A DNA stretch of 64,000 nt from Roseiarcus sp963781895 (GTDB taxonomy: Bacteria > Pseudomonadota > Alphaproteobacteria > Rhizobiales > Beijerinckiaceae): NCBI GenBank assembly GCA_963781895.1, contig CAWAIM010000026.1, positions 6,904 to 70,903 of the forward strand. Reading direction: 5' to 3'. Under the pieces are notes generated by a model. It did no database searches and was not told the origin of the DNA. It saw only the letters and a list, made by a program, of their open reading frames with translations. Position numbers and translations under genes: made by a program. Shown here one piece after another: positions 9,322 to 20,039 of the stretch (position 1 is its first letter; each line of letters opens with the position of its first letter).

Positions 9322-10133
9322 GACTTCTTCTCCGTCTTGCTTGGCTTCTTCACTCTCGGCGAGCATCCTTCGCGGAGCTTGCCGATTGCTTCGGCGAGGG
9401 CGTCGTGCAGCACCCAGACGTCGCCGGAATAGCAAATGAAGTCGAAGCCCTGGGCGTGCAGTTCGATGCCCTGCTGAACGGTCGGAGTCAGGCGTCCGAG
9501 CGACTTGCCGTGCTTCGCGGTGGCGGCGGCGACCCGGGCGATCGCGTCGGAGAACGTCTTAGAGCCGAATTCGCCGGGCACGCCGAGGGAGACCGACAGA
9601 TCGAAATGGCCGACCCATAGACAATCAACGCCGGGCAGCGCGGCGATGGCGTCGGCGTTCTCAACGCCCTCGGCCGTCTCGATTTGGCAAAAGAGCGTAC
9701 TGCGCCGGTTGGCCGCCGTGAACTTGTCCTTGACCGTCCCCGGTCGGTAGCGATCGTGGGCAACTTGAAGGGCGACGCCGCGTCCGCCTTCGGGCGTGTA
9801 CTTCATGGAATTGAGGATATGACGCGCCTCGGCGACGTTGCCGACCATCGGCAGCATCAGACCTTCCGCGCCCATGTCCATGGCTCGAGCGATATGATGA
9901 TATTCCTTCGAGGGTGCGCGGACGATGACCGGCAAGTCGGCGGCCTCGAAATATCGTATCGCGCTCTTCACGGTCTCGAAGCCGAACCCTGAATGCTCGA
10001 GATCGAAGAGCACGAAATCGCATCCTGCAGACTTGAGGATATGGCCGATGCCAGGCGTGGCGAATTCGACGATGAAATGGCCGAATTTCGGCGCCTTGCT
10101 GCCGGCCATTTCCTTGAGACCTTGGGTCGCCAT
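9318..10133 (-). CDS. HpcH/HpaI-type class II aldolase
   Basis: The 271-residue protein has the family marks DLEHSGFGFETV (early acidic/His motif), VIVRAPSKEYHHIARAMDMGAEGLMLP (the Arg-containing strand) and QIETAEGVENADAIAALPGVD (metal-binding Glu). A later VGHFDLSVSLGVPGEF supplies the second metal ligand. Such enzymes cleave 2-keto-3-deoxy acids or related hydroxyacids, releasing pyruvate or glyoxylate plus an aldehyde. Residues 255-271 form a lysine-rich tail. The gene lies between the lactonase-like gene and the dehydrogenase in one operon, which fits breakdown of a sugar acid after ring opening. Confidence 0.85.
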   Translation of the reverse strand: MATQGLKEMAGSKAPKFGHFIVEFATPGIGHILKSAGCDFVLFDLEHSGFGFETVKSAIRYFEAADLPVIVRAPSKEYHHIARAMDMGAEGLMLPMVGNVAEARHILNSMKYTPEGGRGVALQVAHDRYRPGTVKDKFTAANRRSTLFCQIETAEGVENADAIAALPGVDCLWVGHFDLSVSLGVPGEFGSKTFSDAIARVAAATAKHGKSLGRLTPTVQQGIELHAQGFDFICYSGDVWVLHDALAEAIGKLREGCSPRVKKPSKTEKKS

Positions 10134-10199
10134 CTTGCTTGCCTTCCTGATGTTGCCGCCAAAGGTTGGCCGGCCGGTGAATTTGAATATCCTCTCGGC

Positions 10200-12181
10200 T
10201 CAATCGACGCGCGCCGCCGCGTAGGCGTCGAGCGTCACCTGCACACCCTCGAAAGGTCGCGCCAGGACGTCGAGCGCCTCCGGCGTCCGAACCGCCTGCT
10301 CAAAGGCGGCCGCGTCAATCACGCTGACGCGCCGGCCGGAGTCGCCGAGGCCGGCGATGCGCAGCTTCAGGGGCTCGCCGGTCAGGTTCGCGACCCACAG
10401 GACGAGCCGTTCGCCCTCGCGCCAGGCGAGCGCGGCCGCGCGCCCTGGCGGCGACACCCGGGCCTCGACCAAGCTCCGTCCGCGACCGCGAGCAAGGCCG
10501 GCCATGACATGGAACGCGGGATAGACCGAGGGTCCGTCGATCGAATCGAAGTAGGGCACAGAGGAGTCGGCGCGTCTGTGGATGAAGCCGAGCGGTCCGG
10601 TAACGGCGCCCATCGCCACCGCCGCCAACCCGCCATAGGCGCAGGCGGCGACGTAGCCGAGCGTCCACGCGGCGTTGAAAACGCCACGCTGGCGCGGATC
10701 CATGTCGGTGAGACAGACGCGGCCGTTCGCGGCATTGCCGAACACGTCCTTGCCATAAGGATTGGTTCGAGCCGCGATGGCGCTAGGCCCGATGTGATAG
10801 GGCTTATCGCCGATCATGACTCTGGTCGAGGCGATGATCGCCGGCAGGGTTTCGAGGGTTTCCATCACCGATCGATCGTCCGCGGCATGCACGATCGAGC
10901 AGGTGGTGTGCATGACAAAGTCCACCAGTTCGGCGTTCGGCGGCTTTCGGTTGAGTTCGGTGAAGGTGGAGAGCATGCCGCCGCCAAGCTTCACGCCCCG
11001 AAAAGCGATGCGCGCGGCCTCGCAGATTTCCTCGACCGACGGCTTCTCCGGACGCTTGGCGCCGGGCTGCCAGGATTTCAGGTCCGCCGCGCTCGAGACC
11101 GCGACGGCGTCGAGTTGCAGTTGCGCACGCGCTACCGCGGCGGCGACCGGCGCCAGCGACGTCGCCGCGGTCAACGCGTCGGGGACGACGACCTCCAGGA
11201 CAATTCTTGCGGAGACGGCCTCGGCGACCTTTCGACAGGATTCGAGCTCGGCGAGGCCACGGCCGTCGCGCGCGTCGACGCTGCAGACAAGAAAGCTCGG
11301 ATTGAGCGCGCGCAAGGACTCTATGTCGGCAAGCGCTGCGGCCGCCTCCTCGGGGGGAAGCGCCACGCCAAGATCGGGCATCGCCGTCGCAAGGCCGCGG
11401 CCGAGCTCGATCGCGACCTCCCCACCCCTTTTGCGGCCGCCGGGGTCGGCTCGTCCGGCGAACGACAGCCGCACCGACTGTTCGTGCCGGCTGCCTTTGG
11501 CGAGAGTGTAGCCCCAGGGCAGGGCGAGAGGCCGCACGTAAGTCTTATACGATGCGTCGCTCCAGTTTCGTTGATCCTCCATTTCGAATGCGTCGCCTTC
11601 CATCCGGCAGGTGGCCCAGAGCCCAGGAGCGACCTCATGGGCGAGCGCACGGATGTCGAAGACCGGCTGCGAGGGGCTGATATGCTCGGGGAAGCGGGTT
11701 TCCGCCTCGCGACCGTCGACATGCGTGACCTTGAGATTGTGGCCTGCGAGCGCGGCCGGGTGTAGGACGACGAAGCCGGCGCGATTGGTCACGAAGTCGG
11801 TCTCCGGCGTGGCGCCGGCTGCGAAGACGAGCGAGCCGTCGCTCGATCCTGAAATCCGCGCCTCGTACACGAGCCTTTGCCTTGAGTCCGCGCAGACGGC
11901 CCGATAGCTGACAGCGAAGCCCTCGCCGTCCTCCCTGATTTCAAGCTGATCAATCTGCGGCGTGTAAGTCCCCCAGTTCTCATCGCGAACCAGAAAGGCT
12001 ATCCCACGCAGCGCCTCGATCCCGGCGAAGGCGACATAGCGCAACTGACCGTTCTCAAGCTCCGCCGTTAAGCTTCCGGCGGCGAGCCGCCGGCTAGGCG
12101 GATCGGTCGCTGCTGTGCCGCAGAGCTTGACTGCGCGGGAGGGTTCGGCGCTCGCCATCTCACTCGTCATCGCCGGTGTGC

Positions 12182-12185
<4 letters not shown>
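10200..12185 (-). CDS. apnL: D-apionate lactonase-like protein (ApnL family)
   Basis: A 661-residue protein of three parts: an N-terminal beta-rich region (to about 230), a barrel-like middle (about 250-560) and a short beta-rich C-terminal region. The conserved stretch MEDQRNWSDASYKTYVRPL near residue 215 and the overall layout recall D-apionate lactonases (ApnL), which hydrolyse apionolactone in apiose catabolism. This is recognition from memory, not a search. The GTG start overlaps the stop of the ATPase gene (GTGA), so it is co-translated with the transporter. None of the other known apiose genes (apiose dehydrogenase, oxidoisomerase, kinase, RuBisCO-like) is adjacent, so the true substrate may be another branched or acidic sugar lactone. 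Confidence 0.55.
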
Positions 12186-13279
<1,094 letters not shown>

Positions 13280-13294
13280 CCGTCGCCCTTCCGC

Positions 13295-14149
13295 TCATCC
13301 CCTCAGTGCGCCGAGCGTGAGTCCACGCACCAGATGGCGTTGGACCAACATCCCGAGAATGATCGACGGCGCGAGAGATGTCGTCGCAAGCGCGCAAGCC
13401 TCGCCGTACTGCGCGCCCTGAAAACCCAGAAAGGCGCGAAAGATCGTCGGCAAGGTGAAAGCGTAGCGGCTGGTCAGAATCAACGCGAAGAAGAATTCGG
13501 TCCACACAGCGATGAAGACGAAGACCGCCGAGGCGGCGACGCCGGGCGCGGCGAGCGGCGTCGCCACCATCCAGAACGCCTGCCATCGACTGAGCCCGTC
13601 GACCAGCGCCGCCTCTTCGAGCGACTTCGGCAACTGCCGGAAATAAGCGTACATCATCCAAACGGATAGCGGCAGCGTCATGAAGGTGTAGGCGAGGATG
13701 AGGCCTATATGGGTGTCGTAAAGACCCCAGGTCCGAAACAGAAGGAAGATTGGCAGCACGATCGCAACCGGAGGCAGGAAGCGCTGGGAGATCACCCAAA
13801 AAGCAAGATGGCGCCCGCCGGTGTTGAAGCGAGCGAGGCTGTAGGCCATCATGGTTCCCATGAGGGTCGAAAGGAGCGTCGCGGCCGAGGCGATGATCAG
13901 GCTGTTGATGAGCCCCTGAAATCCGCGGTAGGAGAACAGAGCCGCAGTGTAGTGCACGATTGTGGGCTTGGCCGGGAACCAAACGGGCGGCGTCGTCAGA
14001 TAGTCGCTGCTCGGCTTGATCGAGGTGATGACGACCCAGTACAGCGGCACGAGAACAAAAACGACAAAGAGTCCGATGATCGAAGCGCGCGTCGCGCTCG
14101 CCCGCAGGCTCCGTCCGCCGCGGCTCCAAGATTGAAATCGCTTCGCCAT
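13295..14149 (-). CDS. Sugar ABC transporter permease (MalG-like)
   Basis: A 284-residue inner-membrane subunit with six predicted transmembrane helices and the conserved EAA loop EEAALVDGLSRWQAFWMVATP, which docks onto the ATPase. The ATG at 14149 overlaps the TGA of the preceding permease (TGATG). A GTG three bases earlier is possible, but the ATG is preferred. The short C-terminal end (LVRGLTLGALRG) is a typical MalG-family ending. Confidence 0.92.
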   Translation of the reverse strand: MAKRFQSWSRGGRSLRASATRASIIGLFVVFVLVPLYWVVITSIKPSSDYLTTPPVWFPAKPTIVHYTAALFSYRGFQGLINSLIIASAATLLSTLMGTMMAYSLARFNTGGRHLAFWVISQRFLPPVAIVLPIFLLFRTWGLYDTHIGLILAYTFMTLPLSVWMMYAYFRQLPKSLEEAALVDGLSRWQAFWMVATPLAAPGVAASAVFVFIAVWTEFFFALILTSRYAFTLPTIFRAFLGFQGAQYGEACALATTSLAPSIILGMLVQRHLVRGLTLGALRG

Positions 14150-15090
14150 CACGCGGCCTCCGTCCGCAGCAGGCGGCGCACCAGCACCAAGATCACCGCG
14201 GAAAGCAGGACGAGGAACATCCAGCTCCCGGCCGTCGCCATCGACAAGTGAAATTGTTGAAATCCGATCTGATACAAATAAAAGGACGTCGTGTAGGTCG
14301 CGGTTCCGGGGCCGCCTCCAGTCAGCATGAAGATGACATCGAAGAGCTTGACCGCGTCGAGAAGACGAAAGGTGATTGCAAGCAGGATGATCGGGGCCAA
14401 TTGCGGCAGCGTCACGTAGATGAAGGTCTGCAAAGCGCCGACGCCGTCGAGTTCGGCCGCCTCATAGAGGTGAGCCGGGACGGCCGAGAGGCCGGCGAGC
14501 AGAATGACGAACATGAACGGGGTCCACTGCCAGACATCGGCGATGACAATCGCGATATAGACCCAGGGAACTTCTCCAACCCAGCTGATCTCGACCGGAC
14601 GCCGGAGCAATTCGCTCAACAGAAAGTCTGCCGGGCCGAATGGCCTCTGCAAGAACAGGGCCCAGGACTGACCTACGATCACCGGGCTGATGAACAGCGG
14701 AATAATCAGGATCGACATGATCATCCCGCGTCCGCGGAACGTTCTGACCATCGCCAGCGCCAAGGCCAGTCCAAGGGCGAACTCGATGACGACGACAGTG
14801 ACCGACAGGGCGAGAGTCACGCCGAGCGACGACCATGCCAAGGGATCGTCGATGACTTGCGCAAAATTTTGAAGCCCGACGAAGTCGTGTCCGGGAATCT
14901 GGAAGTCGTAGTTGACGAAAACGACCCATAGCGAAAACAGCAGCGGGTAGATTGAGAGCGCCAAGATCAATAGCGCCGCGGGCGCGACCATCAGCCATTT
15001 GAAATGGCGATCCGCCCATGCCGAAACGGGTCCGCTCCGCTGGCTTGCGGAAGCGGAAGGCAGACGGCTTGCGGTTGCGACCTGACCCAT
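14149..15090 (-). CDS. Sugar ABC transporter permease (MalF-like)
   Basis: The 313-residue inner-membrane subunit starts at ATG 15090. It has an N-terminal cytoplasmic tail (residues 1-30), about six transmembrane helices and the EAA motif EAAELDGVGALQTFIYVTLP near residue 215. The GGGPG stretch (LTGGGPGTATYT) is characteristic of this permease group. The next permease gene overlaps its stop codon, so the pair should be produced in equal amounts. Confidence 0.92.
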   Translation of the reverse strand: MGQVATASRLPSASASQRSGPVSAWADRHFKWLMVAPAALLILALSIYPLLFSLWVVFVNYDFQIPGHDFVGLQNFAQVIDDPLAWSSLGVTLALSVTVVVIEFALGLALALAMVRTFRGRGMIMSILIIPLFISPVIVGQSWALFLQRPFGPADFLLSELLRRPVEISWVGEVPWVYIAIVIADVWQWTPFMFVILLAGLSAVPAHLYEAAELDGVGALQTFIYVTLPQLAPIILLAITFRLLDAVKLFDVIFMLTGGGPGTATYTTSFYLYQIGFQQFHLSMATAGSWMFLVLLSAVILVLVRRLLRTEAA

Positions 15091-15168
15091 GTCTGTCTCG
15101 ACGAATCTTCGACAATGGCCGCGCGCGGCCTCGGACCGCCCGCGCGCGGCGCGGAACAGGGCGAGGGT

Positions 15169-16851
15169 TCAGGTGATGTGCACCGATTGACCGACCTTCT
15201 CGATCGTGTGGTCGGCGTAAGAGCCGGGGATTTTCAGGAATTCCTGGTAGGCCGCCTTTTGCGACGCGACGCCGAGTCGCTGGGTGGTCGCATCCCATTC
15301 GGCAGCGGCCTTCTGCAGGGCCGACTTTGGATCCTGCCCGCCCCAGACGGCCGAACACATCCGATCGATGGAAAGCGCGTAGTCCTGCCAGCCGGGCATG
15401 ATCATGTCGACCACACCGGTGTTCGAGCATTCGCAAAGATTGATCAGATACTCCTTGGCTGCAGGCCACAGCGCCCGATATTCTTCGGACTTGTAGGTCG
15501 ACAGCCGGTAGGGATCGCGCAGCGTGTACGGAAGCATGGTGCGCACCAGCGACAGGGGCGGCGCCGTGACCCACTGCATGAAGAGATAAGCCGCCTCTTC
15601 GTTGTTGGATCCGGCGGCGAGAGCCCTTACGTAACCGGACGCCATTTCGCCATTGCCGCCCGGCACGACCGCATATCCGACCTTATCGGCGATGCTCGAC
15701 TGGGGAATGAAGTTGATCGCCTTGTCGCGCTGAGCGTAGTTTGAAGACATGCGGCCGGTCGGCGGCCAAGAAAAGATCATCGCCACCTTGCCCTGCAGCC
15801 ACGCCGCCCAGAGCGCGACGGCGTCGAGATCGTTGTTGCCCGGCATTGACGCTTTGTTCTGGTCAATCATTTGGGCAAGCGTCGTGGCGCCGGCGGACGT
15901 CGTCAATTGTGCTTTCATATCGGCGTCGAAGAATTTTCCTCCATTGGCTCGGAACTGCTGCAGGAAACTGAATTGATTGCCAGGGCTGCCGAATTTGCGG
16001 AAGTGCGCGGCGCCATAAATGTTGGGCGCCAACTGATCGGTGATGAACTGGGCGATCTGCTGATAGTCCTCCCAAGTCTTTGGAACGCCGAAGGGCTTGC
16101 CGAATTTCGCTTGGTAGGCGGATTTCAGCTTGGGATCGTCGAATACGTCCTTGCGATAATAAAGGGCAAACTGGTCTCCGTCGTCGAACACGCCCCAGCG
16201 CTTGCCCTTGTACAACGTAATTGACTTGTATAGCGGATGATAATCGTCGAGGTCCGCCTTGTTCATGTATTTGGCGACGTAGTCATCTATTGGCAAAATG
16301 ACTCCGCCATTGGCGAGGGCCGGTATCCAGGCCGGCTCAATGTCGAGAACGTCATAGGCGCCGGAATTGGCGATGTGTTCAGCAATCGGCTTGGAATATT
16401 GATCGGGGTGCGGAAGTTCGACGACGTTGAAGTCGATTCCGGTCAGCGCTTTCCAAAGCGGCCCAGAGAAATTCTTTGGCTCCAGCGCCTGAAGGCCCGC
16501 CTCATAGGTGAGATTGAGGGTTACGCCCTTGTCCTTGAAGCGCTGCGCGGCCTGCACCGCCCGAAAGGCCGATCCATCCGTCGGACCCTCGCTCGACGCC
16601 TTGACCGCAGCGGCCTGGGCCTGGCCCAGCGGTGTGCTCTTGTCGGCGAGTTCGACCTTCGAGACGTCGGCCATCGCGGCCCACGCCTTCGAGCCGGAGG
16701 CGGTATAGCCAAGTCCTGGCAGCATCGCAGCCCCGCCCATCTGCAAGAACCTCGTGAGAAATGTGCGACGCGACGTATCGCCCCGAAGCCATGCGTCCAC
16801 GTCTTCAGCAAGACCGGCGTTGAAGTCACGATGTTCGCGATCATTCATCAT
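15169..16851 (-). CDS. Tat-exported sugar-binding protein of the ABC importer
   Basis: First gene of the seven-gene operon; 560 residues. The N-terminus has a twin-arginine signal: SRRTFLTRFLQMGGAAML at residues about 27-44, ending near SKAWA. The mature part is a family 1 (MalE/UgpB-like) extracellular binding fold, with DVLDIEPAWIPALANGG as the cleft-side segment. At 560 residues it is longer than a typical 420-residue maltose-binding protein, the extra residues lying at both ends. Tat export implies that the protein folds in the cytoplasm. The start is ATG 16851 or 16848, behind GGGAGGAAG. Confidence 0.88.
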   Translation of the reverse strand: MMNDREHRDFNAGLAEDVDAWLRGDTSRRTFLTRFLQMGGAAMLPGLGYTASGSKAWAAMADVSKVELADKSTPLGQAQAAAVKASSEGPTDGSAFRAVQAAQRFKDKGVTLNLTYEAGLQALEPKNFSGPLWKALTGIDFNVVELPHPDQYSKPIAEHIANSGAYDVLDIEPAWIPALANGGVILPIDDYVAKYMNKADLDDYHPLYKSITLYKGKRWGVFDDGDQFALYYRKDVFDDPKLKSAYQAKFGKPFGVPKTWEDYQQIAQFITDQLAPNIYGAAHFRKFGSPGNQFSFLQQFRANGGKFFDADMKAQLTTSAGATTLAQMIDQNKASMPGNNDLDAVALWAAWLQGKVAMIFSWPPTGRMSSNYAQRDKAINFIPQSSIADKVGYAVVPGGNGEMASGYVRALAAGSNNEEAAYLFMQWVTAPPLSLVRTMLPYTLRDPYRLSTYKSEEYRALWPAAKEYLINLCECSNTGVVDMIMPGWQDYALSIDRMCSAVWGGQDPKSALQKAAAEWDATTQRLGVASQKAAYQEFLKIPGSYADHTIEKVGQSVHIT

Positions 16852-16875
16852 TTCGCTTCCTCCCTCGATACATCG

Positions 16876-16895
16876 CCGACTTCACTGCGAGTCGG
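16876..16895. promoter_or_regulatory. 6-bp inverted repeat before the transport operon
   Basis: CCGACT (16876-16881) and AGTCGG (16890-16895) flank an 8-base loop, 24 bases upstream of the binding-protein start. It may be a leader hairpin or operator half-sites. The functional meaning is inferred from position only. Confidence 0.3.
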
Positions 16896-16937
16896 TCATG
16901 CGCGGACTATCCGTCCGAACCGCCCGTGCTGTCTAGC

Positions 16938-16961
16938 CAGGCGTCGTGTATTCAGGCGTCG
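16938..16961. promoter_or_regulatory. 9-bp direct repeat upstream of the transport operon
   Basis: CAGGCGTCG occurs at 16938-16946 and 16953-16961, start to start 15 bases apart, roughly 90-110 bases before the first gene. Direct repeats at this distance can bind a regulator. The regulator is unknown. Confidence 0.25.
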
Positions 16962-17506
16962 CGCATTTATACTCAGCCCGTTGTTCTCGCTGCGCCCAAA
17001 CTCTCCCTATGAGCACATTCGGCGGTCGAATCCGGGATCGTGGATCGCGCGCCGGGGCAGGCCGAATGCGCCTTTGGCATCCCCGCTTTCACGGAGGACA
17101 AGGCAGCGCCGATGCTCCGGCCTAACGACGGCGTCGCCGCACCAATCGGGTTCGCATTCGACCGCCGCGGCGGCATTTGAAGTGATGACCTCGCCGAAGG
17201 ATTCAGCAAACGCTGCTTGACCTCGAATTCTGTGAGACCGGCCAACGACTGCATTTTCAGCCTCCGTCGCAAGTCTGATCAAGTCGGCGACCAACGTCAA
17301 ATGTCTGTCGTCGACCGCGGCCGCTCCAGCGACGCACAGGCGCGCTCGCGCAAGTGATTTGTGCCGAATCGTGACAATTTCTTGAAGAGCGCTTAATTCG
17401 TAATCTTTTCTTAACTCAATTCCGCCCAAATCATGGACGTTTGTTAACACCCGCCCATGATTGCGATCCGCAATCCGGGCCAAAAAGGACGATAAAGGCG
17501 GAAATC

Positions 17507-18163
17507 ATGCGGACTATCGCGTTTGTGACTCAAAAGGGTGGTTCCGGGAAAAGCACATTAGCCTCGTCGCTCGCGGTCGCCGCGCACGAAATGAAAGAAA
17601 GGGTCTGCGTCATCGACATGGACCCTCAAGGCTCCCTGACGAGTTGGGCCAAGACGCGCGGCGATGACGACATTGCCGTCGTCGCGTCGGGCGCCGCACG
17701 GTTGCCAGCCGTTCTGGCTGGCCTGGAAAGCAAAGGGTTCACGCTCGCCATTATCGACACTCCCGGCGCGGAAGGGCCGGCTTCGGCCGCGGCGATGATG
17801 GTCGCCGACCTCAACATTATTCCCTCTCGGCCGAGCCTGTTCGACTTGTGGGCGAGCGCCAAGACCCGCGCGGCGCTCAAGGAAGTCGGCGGCGACTTCG
17901 TGTTTCTGCTCAATCAATGCCCGCCCGCCCAGCAGACCGCTCGCGTCCAGGACGGCGTTGAGACGCTCGAGGAAATGGGCGGCCTGATCTCTCCGCTGAT
18001 CCTTTCGCGCGTCGACTATCAGGAAGCTGCGCGCCATGGCTGGGGCGTCACCGAACTCAATCCTCATGGCGCCGCCGCCGAGGAGATGCGCGGCCTTTGG
18101 GCCTCGGTCCGACGCCGGCTGGCCCGCGCTAAACCCCGTACCGCCGCCCGTAAGGCGGCGTGA
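17507..18163 (+). CDS. ParA/MinD-family ATPase
   Basis: The 218-residue protein has the deviant Walker A KGGSGKST near residue 10, Walker B-like MDPQGSLTSWA, and IIDTPGAEGPAS. These mark the ParA/Soj type ATPases that move DNA or protein cargo over the nucleoid. It lacks the long N-terminal helix-turn-helix of plasmid ParA proteins and has no ParB partner next to it. It is therefore probably not the main chromosome-partition ParA but an orphan positioning ATPase. The ATG at 17507 follows an AAAGGCGG ribosome-binding site. A hairpin terminator follows at 18228-18260. Confidence 0.85.
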   Translation: MRTIAFVTQKGGSGKSTLASSLAVAAHEMKERVCVIDMDPQGSLTSWAKTRGDDDIAVVASGAARLPAVLAGLESKGFTLAIIDTPGAEGPASAAAMMVADLNIIPSRPSLFDLWASAKTRAALKEVGGDFVFLLNQCPPAQQTARVQDGVETLEEMGGLISPLILSRVDYQEAARHGWGVTELNPHGAAAEEMRGLWASVRRRLARAKPRTAARKAA

Positions 18164-18227
18164 ATCCAAGGGCGCCTTCATAGGCCGCAAACGAATTGCG
18201 AGCGGTCCTCCGTTCCTCGGGCATTTT

Positions 18228-18260
18228 GGCAGGACGCTTGAAAGAGCGCCCTGCCTTTTT
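18228..18260 (+). terminator. Rho-independent terminator after the ParA-family gene
   Basis: GGCAGG (18228-18233) pairs with CCTGCC (18250-18255), extended inside by CGCT/AGCG, and is followed by five T (18256-18260). The strand and distance (about 65 bases past the stop) fit the ParA gene. Confidence 0.75.
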
Positions 18261-18308
18261 GCTTGGCGATCATCCGCCAAGTCGCGTGCGGATCGTTTCG
18301 CCGCCGCG

Positions 18309-19661
18309 CTAAATCGTCAGGTCCCACAGTTGCGCTCGCTCCGCGCAAACCTTCGCAAGATCGCGGGTCGTCGCGATTTTGCGCCCATTGACCGCAACCA
18401 CGATATCGCCCTTCTGCACGCCCACCTGAGCCGCGGTGGATCCGTCGCCGACCGCGGCCACCACCACGCCGTCGCGCGCGCTCTGGAGCGACAGTTCCTC
18501 GGTCACCGCGGGCGACAAATTCATCACCAGAGCGCCGTCGAACGGCGAGCGGCCGTGGATGGTCAGCGCATCACGCGGCGGGACTTCTGGCGCCGTTGCG
18601 AGCTTCAGCGGCAGTTCGAGGGTCCGGCCGTTGCGCAGGACCGCGAGCTTGGCCGCGCCGCCAAGCGGCTTGACGCCCAGCCGGAATCCGACGCTCTCGG
18701 CGTCGTCGACGCTTTGCCCGTCGATCGCCGCGATGACGTCGCCGCGTTTCAGGCCCGCCTCCGCCGCTGGACCACTTTCTGCGACATCCACGACCAGCGC
18801 GCCGGTCGGCCGCTCGAGACCCAGGCTATCGGCGATATCCTTCGATACGTTCTGCAGCGTGGCCCCGAGCCAGGGCCGCTTGACAGTGGTGCCGCCGTGG
18901 CGCGCCGCCGCGACCACGCCCTTGACCATGTTGACAGGAATGGCGAAACCGATCCCCATGCTGCCGCCAGAGCGGGAGTAGATCGCGGAATTGATGCCGA
19001 CAAGCTTGCCGTCGAGGTCGACCAGCGCCCCGCCCGAATTGCCGGGATTGATCGCGGCGTCCGTCTGGATGAAAAAGCCATAGTCGTTGATGCCAATCTG
19101 GGTTCGCGCGAGCGCGGATACGATGCCTTGGGTCACCGTCTGGCCGACGCCGAACGGATTGCCGATGGCGATGACGAAATCGCCGACCTCCAGCGCGTCC
19201 GAATCGCCGAGTTCGAGCACAGGAAAATTGTCCCCCCCCTTGATGCGCAGCACGGCAAGATCCGTGCGTGGGTCGCGCAGCACGATCTGGGCCTCGAACT
19301 CCCGCTTGTCGGAAAGCGCGACCTTCACTTCAGTCATGCCTTCGATCACGTGATAGTTGGTGACGACCAACCCCGACGGATCCACGATGACGCCGGAGCC
19401 GAGCGACTTTGACACTCGCGAGTCTTCGCCGCCGCCGCCGAAAAACCTGCGGAATATCGGATCGTCGAAGATCGGATTGCGCGGCATCGTCTCCACCCGC
19501 GACGCGTAGACGTTGACGACCGCCGGCCGCACTTTCTTCACCACGGGAGCAAAGGAAAGGTGGACCTCGCCCGGACTCAGCGGCGCCACCTTCTGCACGG
19601 TCTCGGCCAAAGCCGGCGCGAAAAACAAAGTGAGAACAGCAACGAGCGCGAGACGAATCAA
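18309..19661 (-). CDS. HtrA/DegP-type periplasmic serine protease
   Basis: The 450-residue protein begins with a signal peptide (residues 1-19). A trypsin-like domain follows, with the catalytic triad His in VVTNYHVIEG, Asp in RTDLAVLRI and Ser in NPGNSGGALVD. Two PDZ domains come next, the first with GLKRGDVIAAIDGQSV and the second with VQKGDIVVAVNGRKI. These proteins degrade or refold misfolded envelope proteins. The start is TTG, chosen for the GGAGG six bases upstream; no nearby in-frame ATG precedes the signal peptide. Only one HtrA-type gene is present in the window. Confidence 0.92.
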   Translation of the reverse strand: MIRLALVAVLTLFFAPALAETVQKVAPLSPGEVHLSFAPVVKKVRPAVVNVYASRVETMPRNPIFDDPIFRRFFGGGGEDSRVSKSLGSGVIVDPSGLVVTNYHVIEGMTEVKVALSDKREFEAQIVLRDPRTDLAVLRIKGGDNFPVLELGDSDALEVGDFVIAIGNPFGVGQTVTQGIVSALARTQIGINDYGFFIQTDAAINPGNSGGALVDLDGKLVGINSAIYSRSGGSMGIGFAIPVNMVKGVVAAARHGGTTVKRPWLGATLQNVSKDIADSLGLERPTGALVVDVAESGPAAEAGLKRGDVIAAIDGQSVDDAESVGFRLGVKPLGGAAKLAVLRNGRTLELPLKLATAPEVPPRDALTIHGRSPFDGALVMNLSPAVTEELSLQSARDGVVVAAVGDGSTAAQVGVQKGDIVVAVNGRKIATTRDLAKVCAERAQLWDLTI

Positions 19662-20039
19662 GACCTGCCTCCGACAAAAACGCCCCGCTCATATAGGCGG
19701 GGCCGGGGCGCGCTGCAAAGTACGGCGGCGGACCCCACATGTCTCGCGGTCCTGCCCCATATGGCGAGATGAATTCGGGCGAGAGGGCACATTTCCGCCA
19801 GCCGGGTCCGATATCACCGGCCAAAGGCCGCCTTCTCCACGGCTTCGGCGTCGAGGTCTTGCCGCGCCCCATCTCAGACCCGATAGCGTCCGGATGGACA
19901 ACGACGCCGCGCAAATGACCGGATCGAACCAATGTTCGTGCGGCGTTCGCTTTGGAGAACCAGTCCTCCCCCGCGCAATGGATCGCCAACCGAACCGCGC
20001 CGCGGGGTTCCGTGGTCCCGCGGCTTGGTCGCTTGCGGC
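19662..20039. other. Spacer before the HtrA gene; no gene supported
   Basis: The 378-base spacer upstream of the HtrA gene should hold its promoter. Open frames here are short, GC-biased and without recognisable domains. No convincing terminator for the neighbouring secreted-protein gene is seen. Confidence 0.4.

Larger units (their letters stand above)
16852..17506. other. Spacer between the transport operon and the ParA gene; no gene supported
   Basis: This 655-base divergent spacer holds the promoters of both flanking units. It contains a 9-bp direct repeat (16938-16961) and a 6-bp inverted repeat (16876-16895) before the transport operon, and an AT-rich stretch (about 17380-17450) before the ParA gene. 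A minus-strand open frame at 17007-17483 has biased composition and no recognisable domain and is not called. Confidence 0.5.

Noticed and set aside
9993..11765. A 590-codon plus-strand open frame
   Set aside because: It is antisense to the lactonase-like gene, is Arg/Gly-biased and has no domain. GC-rich antisense frames are common here.
17007..17483. A 158-codon minus-strand open frame in the spacer before the ParA gene
   Set aside because: No domain and no ribosome-binding site; it overlaps probable promoter sequence.
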